Shown one piece after another: positions 11,591-23,840 of a DNA stretch of 64,000 bases. Every line of letters begins with the position of its first letter. Positions within the stretch are counted from its first letter, which is position 1. The stretch comes from Glandiceps talaboti (lineage: Eukaryota > Hemichordata > Enteropneusta > Spengelidae), in NCBI RefSeq assembly GCF_964340395.1, contig NC_135558.1, positions 1,491,501-1,555,500 of the forward strand, given 5' to 3'. The position numbers and the translations under genes were made by a program. Under the pieces are notes generated by a model. It searched no databases and was not told the DNA's origin. It saw only the letters and a list, made by a program, of their open reading frames with translations.

Positions 11591-12314
11591 TCCTATACCT
11601 AGTATACCTGTCAATGTTTTCTATGATCACTATCCTATACCTAGTATACCTGTCAATGTTTTCTATGATCACTATCCTATACCTAGTATACCTGTCAATG
11701 TTTTCTATGATCACTATCCTATACCTAGTATACCTGTCAATGTTTTCTATGATCACTATCCTATACCTAGTATACCTGTCAATGTTTTCTATGATCACTA
11801 TCCTATACCTAGTATACCAGTCAATGTTTTCTATGATCACTATCCTATACCTAGTATACCTGTCAATGTTTTCTATGATCACTATCCTATACCTAGTATA
11901 CCAGTCAATGTTTTCTATGATCACTATCCTATACCTAGTATACCAGTCAATGTTTTCTATGATCACTATCCTATACCTAGTATACCTGTCAATGTTTTCT
12001 ATGATCACTATCCTATACCTAGTATACCTATCAATGTTTTCTATGATCACTATCCTATACCTAGTATACCTGTCAATGTTTTCTATGATCACTATCCTAT
12101 ACCTAGTATACCAGTCAATGTTTTCTATGATCACTATCCTATACCTAGTATACCTGTCAATGTTTTCTATGATCACTATCCTATACCTAGTATACCTATC
12201 AATGTTTTCTATGATCACTATCCTATACCTAGTATACCTGTCAATGTTTTCTATGATCACTATCCTATACCTAGTATACCTGTCAATGTTTTCTATGATC
12301 ACTACTATCCTGTC
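11591..12314. repeat. 42-bp minisatellite, about 17 copies
   Basis: The unit contains CCTATACCTAGTATACC, TCAATGTTTTCTATG and ATCACTAT. Only one short spot varies (CCTGTCAATG, CCAGTCAATG, CCTATCAATG). Because 42 is a multiple of three, both strands show long 14-residue periodic frames; neither resembles a known protein. Confidence 0.95.
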
Positions 12315-13924
12315 CATGTAAGTCAAACTAGATAAAGTTGACTGAAAATCTAGTTAAAACCACCAACTGGGGAAAGGCTGAACAGTGCATGTCAGTAGTA
12401 ATCCATCACATATTGACAAGTAGTTGTAATTGGTTACATTATTCCAACAGTTGCTCATTAATCTTCAATTAGTATGGCTGTGTCTCATTATACACGATAA
12501 TGTCTTCATGTTTATATCAACTCTCGAATGCAATTAAATTATCCCTGTGTAGGGTAAAAAATGGAATGTTGGGCTAGAGTATCCTATTTGACTTTATGGT
12601 GGATATAATCGTAGTGATATTTTCATTCCAGAGCAATATACCAAAAAACATAGTGCTTACCTGCATGCTAATGATATGCAAATGAAGGCACAATTGTCCG
12701 TTTGACACTCAAGCGTGTTACTGCACAATATGATATTTACGGAAATTTGCTGTTTCAGATAAACAAATGTAATACCAACAGAACCCTATACCACGTAAGT
12801 TCTGGTGTGGGATGTACTCAGGGATATTTACACTCAGTGTATTCTGCTTCCTTTTAATTCACTTGCCATGTTTGAAGTTGTGAAAGTATATATGACCACA
12901 GAGAATACTGCAATGTACTCATTTAAAGACCCTGAGTACACCACACTCCAGGCACTCATGTGTCATGGTCATATTAGCATACACTTCATTTACTTGACTT
13001 GAGTTGTTGCCCATCATGACATTAACACCCACTACTGACTGACATCATCATAACTGTGACATTTTAATATCATGATTTACGCTAGAGACATCATAATAAA
13101 CACTTGTAATTAAGTATTCCAAGACACTGAATGGACCTTATATCTATTTTCCCAAAGAGAATTGGACACTAGGGTACTATAATGTGTTTTCCTGTCAATT
13201 TTTGATAATTTACATGTATATCAAAGAATTCTAAAATATATGGGGGTCTTGTACATAACCTGGAGATTTGAAGCTAATGTAAACTAATAGCCTGAGATAG
13301 CATTAGATAATGACAAGTCTCCAGGCTAATAAAGTGATGGATGTATCAGATTCTGTATTGTTGTTCAAGGCAGTTTGTACCTTTAGTATAGTCTTAACCA
13401 GTGATTGACAGGATATTAACAGCCAGTAAGGAACTAGTCTTATCTTTTGTTTTCAAAAAGATATCATATGTCATTGAAGTTTGCAATGTTGTACAATACT
13501 GGTAAGATTACTCTTGTGTAGTGGGCGATATGCTAACAAGGGGGGGGGGGGTGATAATAAGATTAGAGAGTTGTGGGCGATATTCTTAACTTTTACACAA
13601 AAGAAAATCTTGTGATTTACATAAACAAGCTTTGTCAGGTGTCTGACATTCAGACAAGGTGGAAGAGACACATTGAGTACACGTTTTAGGCTTTCTTTGG
13701 AAATAAAAAAACACATCATCATGGACTGTCTAGTGAAGAACGAGAGTAAGTTACATAAACTTGAGAGTATTGATAATGAAGACAAAATTTGTCATAACTT
13801 ATCCAAACGTTGATGAAATTTCTCACTTGTGGTGTCATTTACATCAATTTCTCATGCCGAATTGAAAGTGAGTGATTGTGCATGTGTGTTAACCTGAGAA
13901 CCCTAATTGTGCTTTACCACTGAA
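12315..13924. other. Non-coding sequence with a G-run
   Basis: No intact gene is seen. A G11-12 run lies at about 13540-13551, between two copies of GTGGGCGATAT (13521 and 13574). Bases 13620-13790 read faintly like a decayed protein on the + strand but with no secure family match. Confidence 0.4.
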
Positions 13925-15443
13925 GAGTTGTCAAGTGCCAATCAAGGAGTAGGTGCGACCATAGACCCTACACCAACCAGTTTGGTGTAGGGTCTATGGT
14001 GCGGGAGTTGTCAAGTGCCAATCAAGGAGTAGGTGCGACCATAGACCCTACACCAACCAGTTTGGTGTAGGGTCTATGGTGCGGGAGTTGTCAAGTGCCA
14101 ATCAAGGAGTAGGTGCGACCATAGACCCTACACCAACCAGTTTGGTGTAGGGTCTATGGTGCGGGAGTTGTCAAGTGCCAATCAAGGAGTAGGTGCGACC
14201 ATAGACCCTACACCAACCAGTTTGGTGTAGGGTCTATGGTGCGGGAGTTGTCAAGTGCCAATCAAGGAGTAGGTGCGACCATAGACCCTACACCAACCAG
14301 TTTGGTGTAGGGTCTATGGTGCGGGAGTTGTCAAGTGCCAATCAAGGAGTAGGTGCGACCATAGACCCTACACCAACCAGTTTGGTGTAGGGTCTATGGT
14401 GCGGGAGTTGTCAAGTGCCAATCAAGGAGTAGGTGCGACCATAGACCCTACACCAACCAGTTTGGTGTAGGGTCTATGGTGCGGGAGTTGTCAAGTGCCA
14501 ATCAAGGAGTAGGTGCGACCATAGACCCTACACCAACCAGTTTGGTGTAGGGTCTATGGTGCGGGAGTTGTCAAGTGCCAATCAAGGAGTAGGTGCGACC
14601 ATAGACCCTACACCAACCAGTTTGGTGTAGGGTCTATGGTGCGGGAGTTGTCAAGTGCCAATCAAGGAGTAGGTGCGACCATAGACCCTACACCAACCAG
14701 TTTGGTGTAGGGTCTATGGTGCGGGAGTTGTCAAGTGCCAATCAAGGAGTAGGTGCGACCATAGACCCTACACCAACCAGTTTGGTGTAGGGTCTATGGT
14801 GCGGGAGTTGTCAAGTGCCAATCAAGGAGTAGGTGCGACCATAGACCCTACACCAACCAGTTTGGTGTAGGGTCTATGGTGCGGGAGTTGTCAAGTGCCA
14901 ATCAAGGAGTAGGTGCGACCATAGACCCTACACCAACCAGTTTGGTGTAGGGTCTATGGTGCGGGAGTTGTCAAGTGCCAATCAAGGAGTAGGTGCGACC
15001 ATAGACCCTACACCAACCAGTTTGGTGTAGGGTCTATGGTGCGGGAGTTGTCAAGTGCCAATCAAGGAGTAGGTGCGACCATAGACCCTACACCAACCAG
15101 TTTGGTGTAGGGTCTATGGTGCGGGAGTTGTCAAGTGCCAATCAAGGAGTAGGTGCGACCATAGACCCTACACCAACCAGTTTGGTGTAGGGTCTATGGT
15201 GCGGGAGTTGTCAAGTGCCAATCAAGGAGTAGGTGCGACCATAGACCCTACACCAACCAGTTTGGTGTAGGGTCTATGGTGCGGGAGTTGTCAAGTGCCA
15301 ATCAAGGAGTAGGTGCGACCATAGACCCTACACCAACCAGTTTGGTGTAGGGTCTATGGTGCGGGAGTTGTCAAGTGCCAATCAAGGAGTAGGTGCGACC
15401 ATAGACCCTACACCAACCAGTTTGGTGTAGGGTCTATGGTGCG
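13925..15443. repeat. 80-bp hairpin satellite, 19 apparently identical copies
   Basis: Each 80-bp unit contains GAGTTGTCAAGTGCCAATC and then an inverted repeat: a 19-bp perfect stem (ACCATAGACCCTACACCAA and its complement) around a 5-base loop CCAGT. The array length divided by 80 gives 19 copies. I see no substitution between copies. It is more GC-rich than its surroundings. A related GAAGAGTTGTCAAG occurs once outside the array at 15660. Confidence 0.97.
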
Positions 15444-16111
15444 ACAGAGTGCGAAGCTACATAGGTAACACACATCTAACTTCACAGGGTAGTAAAGACA
15501 AAGGGTTAATTGATCTTAACAAAGGGTGGCAATGGGATTAACAAGGTGTTCATAATCCTTCTCCCCTAATACATCCATGCAGGAACACACTTAGAAATAC
15601 AAGTCAATGTAGTGTATGGAAATGTAAGCAAAGTTAGGAGGCAAGATGGGTCATACTTAGAAGAGTTGTCAAGAACAATACTAGTTTCCTATATGTGTTA
15701 CGATCGTAGATGTATTAGCTTATCATTAGTTGGATCCAGACTCATTTTTTGCCAGGTCAATTTAGTTTTGTAAGAAAGATATAAAGTTCATGTCCTCAAC
15801 TCTATGTAGATGGAATTTTAGGTTATCATATGCCAGAAGGACTTACTTACATTTTGTATATTCGGATTACTGTAACTTAGTGTCTAGATATAAAACCATG
15901 GTGAAAAAATGCACTGTTTAGGTTTGTTATAATCCTTCTTTAATACTAGATGGTACCATAGACCACAGACAGTTACTTATCTGTACATAGACCCTAGAGA
16001 CTAATATTACAAACAGCTTACAGCCCTCTACGGAATGACAACTGCAGGCTACACCCTTATTTGTCACTCCGAAGCACTGGCTTAACCTTTATATAGTGTA
16101 TAATATTCCAC
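15444..16111. other. Non-coding sequence
   Basis: No gene is recognised. CTCCCCTAATACATCCATGC (15562) resembles the flank of the palindromic inserts in the array at 7746-8833, suggesting a dispersed relative of that insert. Confidence 0.5.
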
Positions 16112-16326
16112 TATACTGTAAACCTGGAAATGTTCGCGTAAGATTTATTTTCGCTAATTTCGCTACAAAACAAAAACGTGAAAATAAGTAGTAGCGAAAA
16201 TATATATTTCTGCATAATGCAATGTACCAGTATGGTTGTTAGTGAAAATTAATCTTTGTGAACTACATGAAGACAGTAAAATCGCAAAATTTTCTAGTCG
16301 TGAAAATATGCAGGTTTACAGTATGT
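16112..16326. mobile_element. MITE with TIR ACTGTAAACCTG, copy 1
   Basis: The segment begins TATACTGTAAACCTGG and ends CAGGTTTACAGTATGT, giving inverted ends of about 15 bp. The interior is rich in TTCGCTAATTTCGCT and GCGAAAATA blocks. A diverged full-length relative lies at 62975-63158. It is 215 bp long with no coding capacity. Confidence 0.8.
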
Positions 16327-18327
16327 AGACACTTGTGATGTTTGTCTGTCTGTCTGTGGCATGGCTATTACAGTGTACATGTATGTTTATACTAGCCCAG
16401 AGACTTGTTGCATGCATTACGTCTCATTATCTGAAAAGTAGCTCCAGGTAGTGAGACTAGTGGTATATGCCTTAGTATGTTATAATCGTCAATCTAGTCT
16501 GTGTATTAATTGATGCCGTAATCATCCAGTAAAAACGTATATGTCAAGTCCACCTCCCAGTTCCAACAAATTTAACTATAAGGCGCCATCAATTAAATTC
16601 TTTGTTTGCTGTCCGTATGTGGGTAGATTTGTTGGTAGATTTAGAAAAACAAAAATATTTTATTTTGCTCAAAATTTCCACAGAATGCCATATTTCATAC
16701 CATTGTAAATGGAAAGGCCATACAGATATCTTCAGAAGAACTATACCTATTTCTAAATAGTTGTTGAAGACAAACAAACTTTGGACTTTGACATTTATAT
16801 TTCACTAGTGTAGTAGATTTAGGTACAACCAGAAAATGAATCAACAGAAAAGTGAATTTTACATAACATATGCTGGCATTGTGATTTTTTCTGTGTTTTT
16901 TCAAGAACAACACACAGTGTTTAATTGACGAGACCTAATATAGAGGTTTCCAACAAAATAGGAACATTTTTAAATTAAAACTAGAATTCCCTAATTGAAC
17001 TGTCACCTTTCTAAAACTATGGCAGCCTAAACTTGGAGTATACAGGAAACTGTCAATTAAATCTACCAGATTCACACCTCCCCTGCGAAATGGGTTTCTA
17101 AAACCATCACAATTAAAACCTTAGGCAAAAAATATGATAAAACTGAAACATCTATGAGTATTATTGTGTAAGCTGTTGTCAGATGACAGCACTATATATC
17201 ATACATACAGGCATTCATTCTAGTTACCAATGTTGATAATGACATATTATAAATATTGAATTGTGGAAATCCTGTCATTTCTGAGGGAAAATTTCCATTT
17301 CATACGTCTTGTCTGAAGTATAATAAACTTATAGAATCAAATTTAATTTTTGATGTCATGATAAATTACTTTTTTTCTGGCCACTTCTTGTAATAAATCG
17401 TGGCTAAGAATTCCTTTATTATAAGATGTAATTTCTATACAGCCAGCAGTCCTTTTGATGTCATCAATAGACTTAATCAATTGGTTGCTGACTTTTTGTT
17501 CACTTTTTGTGTAATTTTAACAAAATTGTTGTGCCTCACTTTTTTTTGACTGAAAGTCTTGATATGAAGATGAATTGGTACATCTCATCTCAACAATACA
17601 CTGCAAATGATTATTTTCAGCAAAAATTTAGAGTAGGATATATTAATAATCAACATTTACCAAAATGATTGTAATGTTAAGCAAGAAAATATATTGTATC
17701 CTGGTGATGTTAACAATTCTTATCAAAACAAAAAAGTAAAAAATCAGTCTGATGCAATATTATACCATGAATTGAGACAATTATACTATAGTGATAGAAT
17801 AGACAAAGTCTATGTTAATTACAACTAAATAGTTTTCTGAATAAATACAGCATTCACTCAAAATCAAGTTGTTATTAGTTTATAGCCACCTGCAGATGAG
17901 AGAATTCTTAACCTTTACCACTAGAGGGCAGTAAAGCTATTTATTCATGCCTGTACAATTGGATACCGTGATTTCAGGGTATTTGTAAATTGTAAGTGGT
18001 TCATATGTACAGATTAACCTTGGTTTTTTTCTGTCTGAAAATCAAAGATTGTTTTTGCATTTCTGGTATGAACGTATGAGCACTGACCAGCATTAAATGT
18101 AAGCCAGCCACACTAACCATTCAGCCATCATGACTCCACAACCAGCAGTCTAGAGATTTTACTAAGGTAATCCACTCTAACCATTCACTCATCATGTTTC
18201 CAGCTAGTGTAAATAGCAATTATACATACAGTCAGTGTTAATTAACCAATAACAAGTACAACCCATACTACCAAGCACGTTTTCTGTATGTGCCACAATC
18301 ATTTTAGCATAAGCAGCCATATCAGGT
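16327..18327. other. Non-coding sequence
   Basis: About 2 kb of AT-rich sequence with no recognisable exon, array or TIR element. The only motif of note is the CTCF-like site at 17918-17931. Confidence 0.5.
17918..17931 (+). promoter_or_regulatory. CTCF-like motif
   Basis: CCACTAGAGGGCAG matches the CTCF core consensus CCASYAGRKGGCRS at every position. A second, one-mismatch site lies in the opposite orientation at 21932-21945. Motif match only; occupancy is unknown. Confidence 0.4.
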
Positions 18328-18427
18328 GTAAAAGTATACTGTTTCATTTGCTAATTGACCACATTAGATTAAGGCCATATTCTAGGCTTATAAATAAACC
18401 AATTGAAACAGTATACTTTTACACTTG
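18328..18427. mobile_element. Short inverted-repeat element
   Basis: GTGTAAAAGTATACTGTTTC at the left end is perfectly complementary to the right end, with about 50 bp between. It directly precedes the 66-bp array. It may be a MITE or a foldback; no family assigned. Confidence 0.65.
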
Positions 18428-18442
18428 ATATTAATGTTATGA

Positions 18443-19406
18443 GTGTAGCACATAGAGAAAGTGCTAATACTTCAGTGTTACTCATTGCAATGTGAATGCT
18501 ATAAACAAGTGTAGCACATAGAGAAAGTGTTTTACTTCAGTGTTACCCATTGTAAATATGAATGCTATAAACAAGTGTAGCACATAGAGAAAGTGCTTTA
18601 CTTCAGTGTTACTCATTGTAAATATGAATGCTATAAACAAGTGTAGCACATAGAGAAAGTGCTTTACTTCAGTGTTACCCATTGTAAATATGAATGCTAT
18701 AAACAAGTGTAGCACATAGAGAAAGTGCTTTACTTCAGTGTTACCCATTGTAAATATGAATGCTATAAACAAGTGTAGCACATAGAGAAAGTGCTTTACT
18801 TCAGTGTTACCCATTGTAAATATGAATGCTATAAACAAGTGTAGCACATAGAGAAAGTGCTTTACTTCAGTGTTACTCATTGTAAATATGAATGCTATAA
18901 ACTAGTGTAGCACATAGAGAAAGTGTTTTACTTCAGTGTTACTCATTGTAAATATGAATGCTATAAACTAGTGTAGCACATAGAGAAAGTGTTTTACTTC
19001 AGTGTTACTCATTGTAAATATGAATGCTATAAACTAGTGTATCACATAGAGAAAGTGCTTTACTTCAGTGTTACTTGTTGTAATATTAATGCTATAATTG
19101 AGTGTAGCACATAGAGAAAGTGCTTTACTTCAGTGTTACTCATTGTAAATATGAATGCTATAAACAAGTGTAGCACATAGAGAAAGTGCTTTACTTCAGT
19201 GTTACTCGTAATATGAATGCTATAAACAAGTGTAGCACATAGAGAAAGTGCTTTACTTCAGTGTTACTCGTTGTAATATGAATGCTATAAACAAGTGTAG
19301 CACATAGAGAAAGTGCTTTACTTCAGTGTTACCCATTGTAATATGAATGCTATAAACAAGTGTAGCACATAGAGAAAGTGCTTTACTTCAGTGTTACTTT
19401 TGTAAT
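18443..19406. repeat. 66-bp minisatellite, about 15 copies
   Basis: The unit contains GTGTAGCACATAGAGAAAGT, GCTTTACTTCAGTGTTAC and ATGAATGCTATAAACAA. Later copies have small deletions (for example around 19207) and a variant copy near 19070-19095. A 132-residue repetitive frame on the - strand follows from the unit length. Confidence 0.95.
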
Positions 19407-19687
19407 TCAACTAATAGTGTACTTCTTTATCTTAACTCACAAACAGTCAGTCAGAACAGTTGAAAAGATATGGCTACTGGCTTCTAATAAGACTTCATGA
19501 TGCTTCTCAATGTCTCCCAAGTAATTTAAGCGGTTAAATTATCAAGGTACACTGACTGTCTCTGTTATTTGGACAGGCCAGCTGGGTCATGTTAATTTTT
19601 GAGTACCATTAGAAAATCTCTGAAAAAAATAACACCCCATTCTTGGTTTTCAAGCAATTTCTTTTTGTTCTGTTTTGACTACATATG

Positions 19688-19777
19688 TAGTCTGGTTGCC
19701 AACTGTAACTATACCAAGTGTATGTGTGAGTGGACGACTGGTGTAAATCGTAACGATACCGTATAGGAACTAGACTA
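19688..19777 (+). mobile_element. Tiny TIR element, TAGTCTGG family (single copy)
   Basis: This 90-bp segment starts TAGTCTGGTTGCCAAC and ends ATAGGAACTAGACTA. It shares GTGTAAATCGTAACGATACC with the copy at 6769-6862. It is the longer, dispersed form of the satellite unit at 9339-10640. Confidence 0.75.
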
Positions 19778-20840
19778 TGTTTTGACAGACTTAAAGGTGA
19801 TTCAAAATGCTCACATTCACTATTGCTATTTTGCTAGACAACATGTTTGTGAAATGTATTCTGGTTTTAAAACTTTAAAAAAGCATCTGCAAACACCTTA
19901 AAATCACCTTTTTTCAGTCACTTCCCTTCGGATTTACTTCGAGAGTTTTTGGGTATTTCCGGTCCCACCTAGACCACAGGATTTTGTGACGTCACAGAGG
20001 GACATCGTTAGCATGTAGCCTGTGACGAGCGTAGTCAACAGGTGAATAAAACTCAACAGCATTGTCAAAAAATACATTGCTGGTGGTTGTAATAGACATC
20101 AGTAAACAAAAACTACAGTGTACATGTCTTATTAACCAACATTTACCAATATTTACTCACACTTCCTGACTAATTGTCAGTGTCTGTGGGTATAAATGCT
20201 AAAATATTATGTCCCCATATTATGGCAAAATAAATCAAAACAGCTAGACTAGATATACATAAAGACTTGTAATGTTGGGTGTTTCACATTCAGTGAGTTT
20301 TGTTTATCTGATTTTTTATTATTTGCCGATATATGCCGTCAACGCATCATGCGTGTCGATGGTATTGTGATGCTTCTACATCACATGTACATACATGTAC
20401 ATACCCGTCTCCCATGACGTTATTACCAGTAGAGGTCAACACACTTCAAAATAATCTGTAATCCAGGTGTCTCTTCTCTATAATCTCTAAAGACTAATCT
20501 GTAATGATATGAAGGAAGTAAAAGATAATCTAGTCTGTCTCAAGGATTCTTGACGTTAATCTGAGTAAAGGAGTCAGATATGTCTACAAAATAACGGAAC
20601 ATTAACCATGGATTAAGAATTGTGTCAGTAAACTGTATGGGGGCCATAAACATCAAGGCCTTAAATCAGTCATTCCAAATTTTGTTTTATGAGGAAAGAT
20701 AACAGCTTCTAATATTTTGACATGATCATACACACACATATATACACTTATGGTATAATTTCTCTGATACAATAGCACATACACACACATATACACTTAT
20801 GGCGTAACTTCTCAATCTCATATTTCACTATACAGTGTTC
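19778..20840. other. Non-coding sequence
   Basis: No gene recognised. The region around 19915-20045 is locally more GC-rich, and includes the CRE palindrome at 19986. Confidence 0.4.
19986..19993. promoter_or_regulatory. CRE palindrome TGACGTCA
   Basis: A perfect cAMP-response element octamer. Another occurs at 55684-55691 inside a TIR element. No nearby transcription start is identified, so function is unknown. Confidence 0.25.
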
Positions 20841-21291
20841 AAGGGGAAGCGGCCACTTCAGGAATTATGGGCATTTTGGTAAACTTTGGCTTTTGGATCG
20901 AGAGTCATTTCATGATTTCATATCATGTTAATTTTACATGATTGCCAAGAAATACCTAACTGAAACTTACTTTACATTCATTGTCCTAAGCAGTGGCCAT
21001 GTATTGCCTCATGTGAATAGCAGACATGCATGTGCAGTGTATGAATAATAAATATTCATGACTATTTATCTGAGGGTAATAAGCACTTAGGAATCATGAA
21101 AATTCATCTCATGCATATGCATGTGTGTTAACTCCCATGCTGGATCACTGCTTAGAATCACTGAACAATGAATGTGACACATGTATCAATTTAGCATTTT
21201 ATGACAATCATATGATGTAAAATCATGAAATAGCTTTCCAGAGCCTACAATGTATTAAGATATCTTTATTGTCTGAAGTGGTGCCCCCTTT
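20841..21291. mobile_element. Large degenerate foldback, about 450 bp
   Basis: The ends are imperfectly complementary: AAGGGGAAGCGGCCACTTCA on the left against TGAAGTGGTGCCCCCTT on the right. Matching inverted blocks continue inward (TCATGATTTCATATCATG, ACATTCATTGT, CTAAGCAGTG). The centre lies near 21060. Divergence between the arms suggests age. Confidence 0.65.
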
Positions 21292-21293
21292 AA

Positions 21294-22215
21294 AGGAATC
21301 CTGCCTTCTTCAATTCTCTTTCTACCAAGCTGTATGTATTTGTTCACAAAAAACTCCAAAGTTGGGAAAAAAATCAGAATTAACTATTACTGTGTATATA
21401 GTGGTTGTGACACCAAAGCATCATGTTTGTCAATGTCAACAATTAAAAATCACTTCAACCAGACATGTGTATTAGACAATCTGTAAAAGTATCATGTCAC
21501 CAGTGCTAACAACTACATATACAGTGTATTGATATTCTTGTTGTACAGAAACCATGATCAACTATTCCATGTAACAACTTTGTCATAATTTATACATGCA
21601 TTCAGCCATGACTGAAAATTTTATGAGCATGCAGAATGTTAGATTATTGGAGTCATTGGAATAATTGACCACGGTCATCTTTCTAGTTCACTGACTTTGA
21701 CTTCACTTCATTGCTTTGAATACATATTAAAAGATATGTTCGTTATGCTTGATTGAAGAACATATTCAAGTTTAGTCTTTTTGTTTTTTTAAGGGAGAAA
21801 ATATATTGCTCAAGTTTTGCCTCAATCTATGTTGATTACAAATGATGGTAAAACATTCACCCTTAGTTACTTAGTAATAGTAAAATATTGTGTAAAGTGC
21901 AATTCACATAACGCTATACTGTATGGTAATACTGCCCTCTAGAGGTGAGATTTGTCCATGTTTAATGACTTGTAAATTACTGGAGTTGGTGCATTAGATA
22001 TTTCATTCAGAGTGTAGTGCGGTGAATGGATTACTACGCTAACCACAACTATTATTGTGTTACCATGGAATAATGTACATGCATTTTGGATCATTAGGCC
22101 AAATTTTTTCCTATGGAATTTTTGTAGTAGCCTTGATCATAGGGCTGTGTTGGTGTTTTAAACTGTCCTCAGCGCATACTGCAGGTAATGTGTATATTTT
22201 AAACTTTACGTATAG
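21294..22215. other. Non-coding sequence
   Basis: No gene recognised; contains the second CTCF-like motif. Confidence 0.4.
21932..21945 (-). promoter_or_regulatory. CTCF-like motif (one mismatch)
   Basis: On the - strand this reads CCTCTAGAGGGCAG, differing from the CTCF consensus at the third position. With the + strand site at 17918 it forms a convergent pair about 4 kb apart. Confidence 0.3.
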
Positions 22216-23840
22216 AATCAGTTCACTTTATAACTCAAAAATCTCTCAGTTCACTTTATAACTCAACGTTCTCTCAGTTCACTTTATAACTCAACATTCT
22301 CTCAGTTCACTTTATAACTTAACGATCTCCAAGTTCACTTTATAACTCAACATTCTCTCAGTTCACTTTATAACTCAATGATCTCTCAGTTCACTTTATA
22401 ACTCAACGATCTCTCAGTTCACTTTATAACTCAATGATCTCTCAGTTCACTTTATAACTCAACTATCTCTCAGTTCACTTTATAACTCAACATTCTCTCA
22501 GTTCACTTTATAACTCAACAATCTCTCAGTTCACTTTATAACTCAACTATCTCTCAGTTCACTTTATAACTCAACAATCTCTCAGTTCACTTTATAACTC
22601 AATGATCTCTCAGTTCACTTTATAACTCAACTATCTCTCAGTTCACTTTATAACTCAACATTCTCTCAGTTCACTTTATAACTCAACAATCTCTCAGTTC
22701 ACTTTATAACTTAACATTCTCTCAGTTCACTTTATAACTTAACATTCTCTCAGTTCACTTTATAACTTAACATTCTCTCAGTTCACTTTATAACTCAACG
22801 ATCTCTCAGTTCACTTTATAACTTAACGTTCTCTCAGTTCACTTTATAACTTAACATTCTCTCAGTTCACTTTATAACTCAACGATCTCTCAGTTCACTT
22901 TATAACTCAACTATCTCTCAGTTCACTTTATAACTTAACATTCTCTCAGTTCACTTTATAACTCAACATTCTCTCAGTTCACTTTATAACTTAACTATCT
23001 CTCAGTTCACTTTATAACTCAACGTTCTCTCAGTTCACTTTATAACTTAACATTCTCTCAGTTCACTTTATAACTTAACATTCTCTCAGTTCACTTTATA
23101 ACTTAACGATCTCCAAGTTCACTTTATAACTCAACATTCTCTCAGTTCACTTTATAACTTAACATTCTCTCAGTTCACTTTATAACTTAACGATCTCCAA
23201 GTTCACTTTATAACTCAACATTCTCTCAGTTCACTTTATAACTTAACATTCTCTCAGTTCACTTTATAACTCAACATTCTCTCAGTTCACTTTATAACTC
23301 AACATTCTCTCAGTTCACTTTATAACTTAACATTCTCTCAGTTCACTTTATAACTCAACGATCTCTCAGTTCACTTTATAACTTAACATTCTCTCAGTTC
23401 ACTTTATAACTTAACATTCTCTCAGTTCACTTTATAACTTAACGATCTCCAAGTTCACTTTATAACTCAACATTCTCTCAGTTCACTTTATAACTTAACA
23501 TTCTCTCAGTTCACTTTATAACTCAACATTCTCTCAGTTCACTTTATAACTCAACATTCTCTCAGTTCACTTTATAACTTAACATTCTCTCAGTTCACTT
23601 TATAACTCAACGATCTCTCAGTTCACTTTATAACTTAACATTCTCTCAGTTCACTTTATAACTCAACGATCTCTCAGTTCACTTTATAACTTAACATTCT
23701 CTCAGTTCACTTTATAACTCAACATTCTCTCAGTTCACTTTATAACTCAACATTCTCTCAGTTCACTTTATAACTCAACATTCTCTCAGTTCACTTTATA
23801 ACTCAACAATCTCTCAGTTCACTTTATAACTCAACATTCT
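22216..23840. repeat. 28-bp minisatellite, about 58 copies
   Basis: The unit is CAGTTCACTTTATAACT plus CAACATTCTCT. Variation is concentrated at three bases (AACTCAA/AACTTAA and CATTCTCT/CGATCTCT/CTATCTCT). A distinctive variant, CGATCTCCAAG, recurs several times within the same neighbouring variants, showing that multi-unit blocks were duplicated. Confidence 0.97.

Noticed and set aside
11514-12326. 270- and 235-codon frames on opposite strands
   Set aside because: Translations of the 42-bp array, no recognised family.
13620-13790. Faint resemblance to the C-terminal tail of a LINE reverse transcriptase (HIIMDC-like segment)
   Set aside because: Only a few residues agree, with no finger or RT motif nearby. 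A translated search against LINE proteins would decide.
13925-15443. CRISPR-like array with palindromic repeats
   Set aside because: Units are contiguous identical 80-mers with no variable spacers, and the genome is eukaryotic.
22216-23840. CRISPR-like array of 28-bp repeats
   Set aside because: No unique spacers; it is a plain minisatellite.
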